DNA of 10,254 nucleotides. Source: an uncultured Granulosicoccaceae bacterium (GTDB lineage Bacteria; Pseudomonadota; Gammaproteobacteria; CALCKW01). The notes beneath the pieces are model-generated. The model worked only from the letters and a program-made list of their open reading frames with translations. It had not been told where the DNA came from and did no database searches. Positions within the stretch are counted from its first letter, which is position 1; every line of letters starts with the position of its first letter. Shown here in pieces: positions 6,985-10,254 of the stretch. The stretch is taken from positions 1-10,254 of the forward strand of contig CALDHJ010000165.1 in NCBI GenBank assembly GCA_937941555.1. Reading direction: 5' to 3'. The translations under genes were made by a program, and so were the position numbers.

Positions 6985-8086
6985 TCATTCCAAGCCGGCC
7001 TTGAGACTGGCTTCGATAAAGGGATCGAGGTTGCCGTCCAGCACGCTTTGCGTCGAGCTGATCTCGACACCGGTGCGCAGGTCCTTGATACGGGATTGAT
7101 CCAGAACGTATGAGCGAATCTGGTTGCCCCAGCCGACATCCGATTTGGCGTCTTCGATCACCTGGGCATCGCCACGGCGTTTTTGCAGCTCGAGCTCATA
7201 GAGCTTCGCCTTGAGCTGCTTCATCGCCTGGTCCTTGTTCTTGTGCTGCGAGCGGTCGTTCTGGCACTGCACCACAACCCCGCTCGGATTGTGCGTGATG
7301 CGCACCGCAGACTCGGTGCGGTTGACGTGCTGTCCGCCGGCGCCAGAGGCGCGGTAGACATCAATACGCAAATCAGCGGGGTTGATATCGACTTCGATGT
7401 TGTCGTCGATCTCGGGCGACACGAACACCGCAGCGAAAGACGTATGGCGACGGTTGCCCGAGTCGAAGGGTGACTTACGCACCAGGCGGTGAACGCCGAG
7501 TTCGGTGCGGAGCCAGCCATACGCGTACTCGCCTTCAACCTGAATCGTAGCCGACTTGACCCCCGCCACTTCGCCGGGAGAGCACTCCATCAGCTGCGCT
7601 TTGAAGCCTCTGCGCTCGCACCAGCGCAGATACATGCGCAGCAGCATCTCGGCCCAGTCTTGAGCCTCGGTACCACCGGCACCCGCCTGAATATCGACGA
7701 AACAGTTGTTTTCATCCTGTTCGCCGCTGAACATCCGGCGAAATTCCAGTCCGTTCACTTTGGCCGCGAATTGCTCGACGTCGTCAGACACCGATTGAAA
7801 CGTCTCTTCGTCGTCTTCTTCACGCGCCATTTCGAGCAACTCAACGGCGTCGGTCAGGCCATCACGCAACTCGTCAAGTGTATTGACTACCCCTTCGAGC
7901 GAGGCGCGCTCGCGGCCGAGTGTCTGCGCCCGCTCGGGGTCGTTCCAGACATCGGGCTGCTCCAGCTCGCGCTGGACTTCTTCGAGTTGCTCGCGCTTGT
8001 CAGCGTAGTCAAAGGTACCCCCTCAGCGCTTCACAGCGCTCCTGCAGGTCCTGGATCTGATTGCGAATCGGGTTGGTATCAAGCAT
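6985..8086 (-). CDS. prfB: Peptide chain release factor 2 (RF2), with programmed +1 frameshift
   Basis: Recognises UGA and UAA stop codons and triggers peptide release on the ribosome. Frame 0 starts with ATG at 8086-8084 ([20 protein letters not shown] then LRGYL) and meets TGA at codon 26 (8011-8009). A +1 shift at CTT continues as [11 protein letters not shown] to the TGA at 6987-6985, giving 366 aa; E. coli RF2 is 365. The codon-recognition tripeptide SPF is at 205-207 and the catalytic GGQ at 250-252, identical to E. coli numbering. The residue equivalent to E. coli K-12 Thr246 is Ala here (RASGAGGQ), the common bacterial form. The C-terminal part ([48 protein letters not shown]) is near-identical to the E. 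coli family. It is followed at 7 nt by lysS. An annotation that starts at 7869 (TTG) would lose the first 72 residues. Confidence 0.97.
8008..8023 (-). promoter_or_regulatory. prfB: prfB programmed +1 ribosomal frameshift site
   Basis: On the minus strand the sequence reads AGG GGG TAC CTT TGA C. It contains an internal Shine-Dalgarno-like AGGGGG three bases before the slippery CTT codon, followed by the in-frame TGA at codon 26 and a C. This is the well-known RF2 autoregulation element: low RF2 slows termination at TGA and favours the +1 shift that makes full-length RF2. The only change from the E. coli site is TAC for TAT. Confidence 0.96.
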
Positions 8087-8372
8087 CACGGAGTGCCGCG
8101 TCGAAACTCCCCAGCATACGTCAGTTCGGGACTTTTCTCACCCATCATGCCGACACAGCCCACCTGATCGGGCCTTGCATCGGAGCCGTCGGAATCCCCT
8201 GCCGGCAAGCCGCAACGCCACTCCCTGGCGCAATCACCGGAACACCGAGGCCCTGAACATGTCGGAGTTTGCAGGTCGGCAACCCCCGCCGGGTGTCATA
8301 TCGGCTAGCATCTGGCGTGTCTCATCGGTGTCAATGCCGCCCATCGTGTGCCGTTTCAAACTTGGAGTAACT
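8087..8372. other. 286-bp divergent intergenic region between prfB and the OmpA-domain lipoprotein gene
   Basis: It must hold promoters for both the prfB-lysS operon (leftwards) and the lipoprotein gene (rightwards). I do not see a convincing sigma-70 -35/-10 pair for either, nor any small gene. The lipoprotein frame is open further upstream, but that part does not look like its N-terminus. Confidence 0.5.
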
Positions 8373-9026
8373 ATGAAAACCACACTCATCGCAGCGTCTC
8401 TCGCCTTGATTGTCTCGGGCTGTGCCACAGACGGTGGCGTCAACAAGACGCAGGCTGGCGCTGTCATCGGCGCCGTGCTGGGCGCCGCTGCCGGTAATCA
8501 GACCGGCGACAGCAAGAAGGAACGCCGCAACGACCGAGTCGTGGGTGCCATCCTCGGCGCCGCAGCTGGCGCTGGCGTCGGCCGCGTGCTCGACAACCAG
8601 GAGGCCGAGCTCAACCAGGCGCTTGAAGACGAGAAAATTGCACGACAGGTCGAGGTACAGCGTGTGCGCGAAGACCTGCTGCGACTGACCCTCGACAGCG
8701 AAATCTCGTTCGACTTCGACAGCGCCGAGATCAAGCCCGCCTTTCGCAATAGCCTGGACAAGGTTGCCGATGTGCTGGTGCGTTATGAGAAGAGCGATGT
8801 TCGGGTCGTCGGGCACACCGATTCGATCGGCAGCGCCACCTACAACCAGACACTCTCCGAGCGGCGTGCCGCCGCGGTTGAACGCTACCTGGCCGATTCG
8901 GGTGTCGCCGCCTCACGCTTGAGCAGTGCGGGTGCCGGCGAGAGCCAGCCGCGCGATACCAACGACACCGAGGCTGGGCGCCAACTGAATCGACGGGTCG
9001 AGATCTTCATCTCACCCAACGAGTAA
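8373..9026 (+). CDS. OmpA-domain outer-membrane lipoprotein with glycine zipper (YiaD-like)
   Basis: 217 aa. The start at 8373 is supported by GGAG five bases upstream (8364-8367) and by a lipoprotein signal peptide beginning there. The lipobox VSGC gives lipidated Cys17, and Ala18 at +2 favours outer-membrane sorting by Lol. Residues 28-72 are a glycine-zipper region (AGAVIGAVLGAAAGN, then VVGAILGAAAGAGVG). Residues 73-105 look helical and charged. Residues 110-213 are an OmpA C-terminal peptidoglycan-binding domain (ISFDFDSAEIKPAF, VVGHTDSIGSATYNQTLSER, LNRRVEIFI). The diaminopimelate-contacting Asp and Arg known from Acinetobacter OmpA map to Asp150 and Arg165. The domain order matches E. 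coli YiaD. Inferred role: tethering the outer membrane to peptidoglycan and supporting envelope integrity. It stands alone on its strand. The same frame is open from 8061, but that extension overlaps prfB and hides the signal peptide. Confidence 0.93.
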   Translation: MKTTLIAASLALIVSGCATDGGVNKTQAGAVIGAVLGAAAGNQTGDSKKERRNDRVVGAILGAAAGAGVGRVLDNQEAELNQALEDEKIARQVEVQRVREDLLRLTLDSEISFDFDSAEIKPAFRNSLDKVADVLVRYEKSDVRVVGHTDSIGSATYNQTLSERRAAAVERYLADSGVAASRLSSAGAGESQPRDTNDTEAGRQLNRRVEIFISPNE

Positions 9027-9053
9027 CACCGACTCGCCATCGGTTTCCGCTCT

Positions 9054-9078
9054 CGCGATTGCGCACTACGCAATCGCG
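9054..9078. terminator. Perfect inverted repeat between convergent genes, probable bidirectional terminator
   Basis: CGCGATTGCG (9054-9063), a 5-nt loop CACTA, and CGCAATCGCG (9069-9078) form a perfect 10-bp stem. It sits in the 62-bp gap between the stop codons of the lipoprotein gene (plus) and the hydrolase gene (minus). No T-tract follows on either strand, so it is not a textbook intrinsic terminator. Its position between convergent genes still suggests transcript end formation or protection. Confidence 0.55.
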
Positions 9079-9088
9079 TGTGCGCCGC

Positions 9089-10051
9089 TCAGTGGGTGTC
9101 GAGAAACGCGAGCAGTAGCCGATTGACCTCCGCAGGCTGCTCCTGCTGCGTCCAGTGTCCGCAGTCGGCGATCCGGTGGGTGTCCACGTTCGGCACCCAC
9201 TGCGGCATGCGCTGCAGCTCGGCACCGAAGCGCGGCACGGGGTCAAACTCACCCGCGATGAACAGCGCTGGTTGCTTGATCAGGGTGTTCTGCAGTTCGC
9301 GCGAGAGTCGCCAGGTGTGGTCGAGATTTCGGTAGTAGCTCAATGGTCCGCGCAACCCACTGCGCGAAAATTCGTCCAGGTAGAAGGCAAAATCCGCCTC
9401 GTCCAACCACCGAGGCAAGCGCCCAGGATCTGCCATCACGTCGAGCAATCTGGCACTGGTCGGGTGCGCGCGTGTGTCGAAGCCCCCCGGATTCTCGGCG
9501 CAACAACTGAACAGGAAGCTGCGCAAAAAACGCGGTAGGTCGGCTTGCAACTCGGCTTCAGCGCCCCCCTCTTCCTGAAAATATTGCATGTAGAAAAAAC
9601 AGTCGGCAAAAAGCCGGGCAAAGCCTTCTGTGGGCGGTTGGGGAGGCTGTCCGCCGTAAGGCACACTCAGTGCGGCCACCTTACCGACGCGATTCGGAAA
9701 TCGCATGGCGGTGTACCAGGCAGTGGGCGCTCCCCAATCGTGGCCGACCACGTGAAAGTGCTCGTGGCCCATGGCGCGCGCCAGATCGGCAACGTCATCG
9801 CTCAGGGCGATCTGGTTCGTTCGCGAAGTATCGCGTGGCGTGTCCGATTGGCCATAGCCAGGCATGTCGAGCGCCACCGCGCGGTAGCCTGCCGCTGCGA
9901 GTGCCGGTAATTGATGCCGCCAGGAATACCAGGACTCCGGGAAACCGTGTAGCAGCAGCACCAGTTCGGCATCGGTCGGCGCTGGCGCCGCTTCCACCGC
10001 GTGGTAGCGCACGCCATTGACCGACCAATTCGAATGCAACCAATCCGTCAC
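9089..10051 (-). CDS. Alpha/beta hydrolase, soluble epoxide hydrolase-like
   Basis: 320 aa, cytoplasmic (no signal peptide). The GTG start at 10051 has GAGAGG nine bases upstream (10061-10066). Motifs follow soluble epoxide hydrolases in order. HGFPESWYSWR at 35-45 is the oxyanion hole. DMPGYGQSD is at 62-70. GHDWG at 103-107 is the nucleophile elbow with Asp105. MQYFQEEGGAEAEL carries the first lid tyrosine, Tyr157, and LSYYRN the second, Tyr240; these two activate the epoxide. GEFD carries the acid Asp270, and CGHW the base His299. A complete Asp-Asp-His triad with both tyrosines points to epoxide hydrolysis to a diol (EC 3.3.2.10 type), rather than a haloalkane dehalogenase, which lacks these tyrosines. 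The substrate cannot be told. It lies 51 bp downstream of the deacylase gene on the same strand, so the two may be co-transcribed. Confidence 0.92.
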   Translation of the reverse strand: MTDWLHSNWSVNGVRYHAVEAAPAPTDAELVLLLHGFPESWYSWRHQLPALAAAGYRAVALDMPGYGQSDTPRDTSRTNQIALSDDVADLARAMGHEHFHVVGHDWGAPTAWYTAMRFPNRVGKVAALSVPYGGQPPQPPTEGFARLFADCFFYMQYFQEEGGAEAELQADLPRFLRSFLFSCCAENPGGFDTRAHPTSARLLDVMADPGRLPRWLDEADFAFYLDEFSRSGLRGPLSYYRNLDHTWRLSRELQNTLIKQPALFIAGEFDPVPRFGAELQRMPQWVPNVDTHRIADCGHWTQQEQPAEVNRLLLAFLDTH

Positions 10052-10102
10052 CGCAACACACCTCTCGATTTACCGACCGACGTGCTCAGCCACATCACCT
10101 TG

Positions 10103-10254
10103 TCAATCAAAACACAGTACCTCGGCCGGGTGGTGCCAGGCGTCGAGCACGCGCAAGAGGTCCTGTGTACGAATGCGGGTGCTGTGGGTGTTGCGACACG
10201 GGTGCAACCAGATCCACTCCTCTTCCATCAACGCGCTGTCGATCACGATACGAA
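10103..10254 (-). CDS. YbaK/ProX-type aminoacyl-tRNA deacylase, C-terminal end (partial)
   Basis: The last 49 codons of a gene that enters from the right edge, ending in TGA at 10105-10103. The protein reads RIVIDSALMEEEWIWLHPCR, then NTHSTRIRTQDLLRVLDAWH, then HPAEVLCFD. This fits the C-terminal pattern of the YbaK/ProX family: V[VI]D.AL, then a beta-strand with .HP..N followed by T..., DL...L...GH.P....F. These proteins hydrolyse mischarged aminoacyl-tRNA, such as Ala- or Cys-tRNA-Pro. The catalytic part lies outside the window, so the exact subfamily and substrate are open. The 51-bp gap to the hydrolase allows an operon. Confidence 0.68.
   Translation of the reverse strand, partial: RIVIDSALMEEEWIWLHPCRNTHSTRIRTQDLLRVLDAWHHPAEVLCFD

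Noticed and set aside
6978..7139. 54-residue N-terminal extension of LysS
   Set aside because: It lies wholly within prfB in another frame, does not look like LysRS, and the start at 6977 sits at normal operon spacing.
8061..8372. 104-residue N-terminal extension of the OmpA-domain protein
   Set aside because: It would overlap prfB and bury a clear lipoprotein signal peptide that has its own GGAG at the right distance.

Overview
The window looks like a GC-rich proteobacterial chromosome, most likely a gammaproteobacterium. The evidence is the prfB-lysS gene pair, RF2 and LysRS proteins close to the E. coli ones, a YiaD-like OmpA lipoprotein, and secreted aspartate-rich thrombospondin-type-3-like proteins of a kind common in marine gammaproteobacteria. 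No mobile element, CRISPR array, tRNA or rRNA was seen.

Left part (1-5085, all on the minus strand, transcribed right to left): two tandem paralogous genes encode secreted proteins (784 and 761 aa). Each has a signal peptide, a roughly 200-residue all-beta-looking module bracketed by two cysteines, and about 450 residues of DxDxDG-type putative calcium-binding repeats that form two super-repeats. Each ends in a hydrophobic C-terminal segment. The second paralogue overlaps by ATGA a third gene that starts like an outer-membrane beta-barrel. That third gene is cut by the window edge and carries an in-frame TAG at codon 56, so it looks broken or suppressed. Together they suggest a surface or envelope locus of calcium-binding proteins plus a barrel.

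The 398-bp gap at 5086-5483 holds an AT-rich patch with a 12-bp palindrome. Next to the first paralogue it also holds a cluster of complementary segments that can form a pseudoknot.

Middle (5484-8086, minus strand): prfB and lysS form a housekeeping translation operon with a 7-nt gap. prfB carries the classical programmed +1 frameshift (CTT TGA C after AGGGGG), so the full RF2 is 366 aa, not the shorter frame that a plain ORF search finds.

Right part: a plus-strand OmpA-domain lipoprotein (8373-9026) is divergent from prfB. It converges on a minus-strand soluble epoxide-hydrolase-like alpha/beta hydrolase (9089-10051), with a perfect 10-bp inverted repeat between them. Upstream of the hydrolase, the 3' end of a YbaK/ProX-type aminoacyl-tRNA deacylase runs off the right edge.
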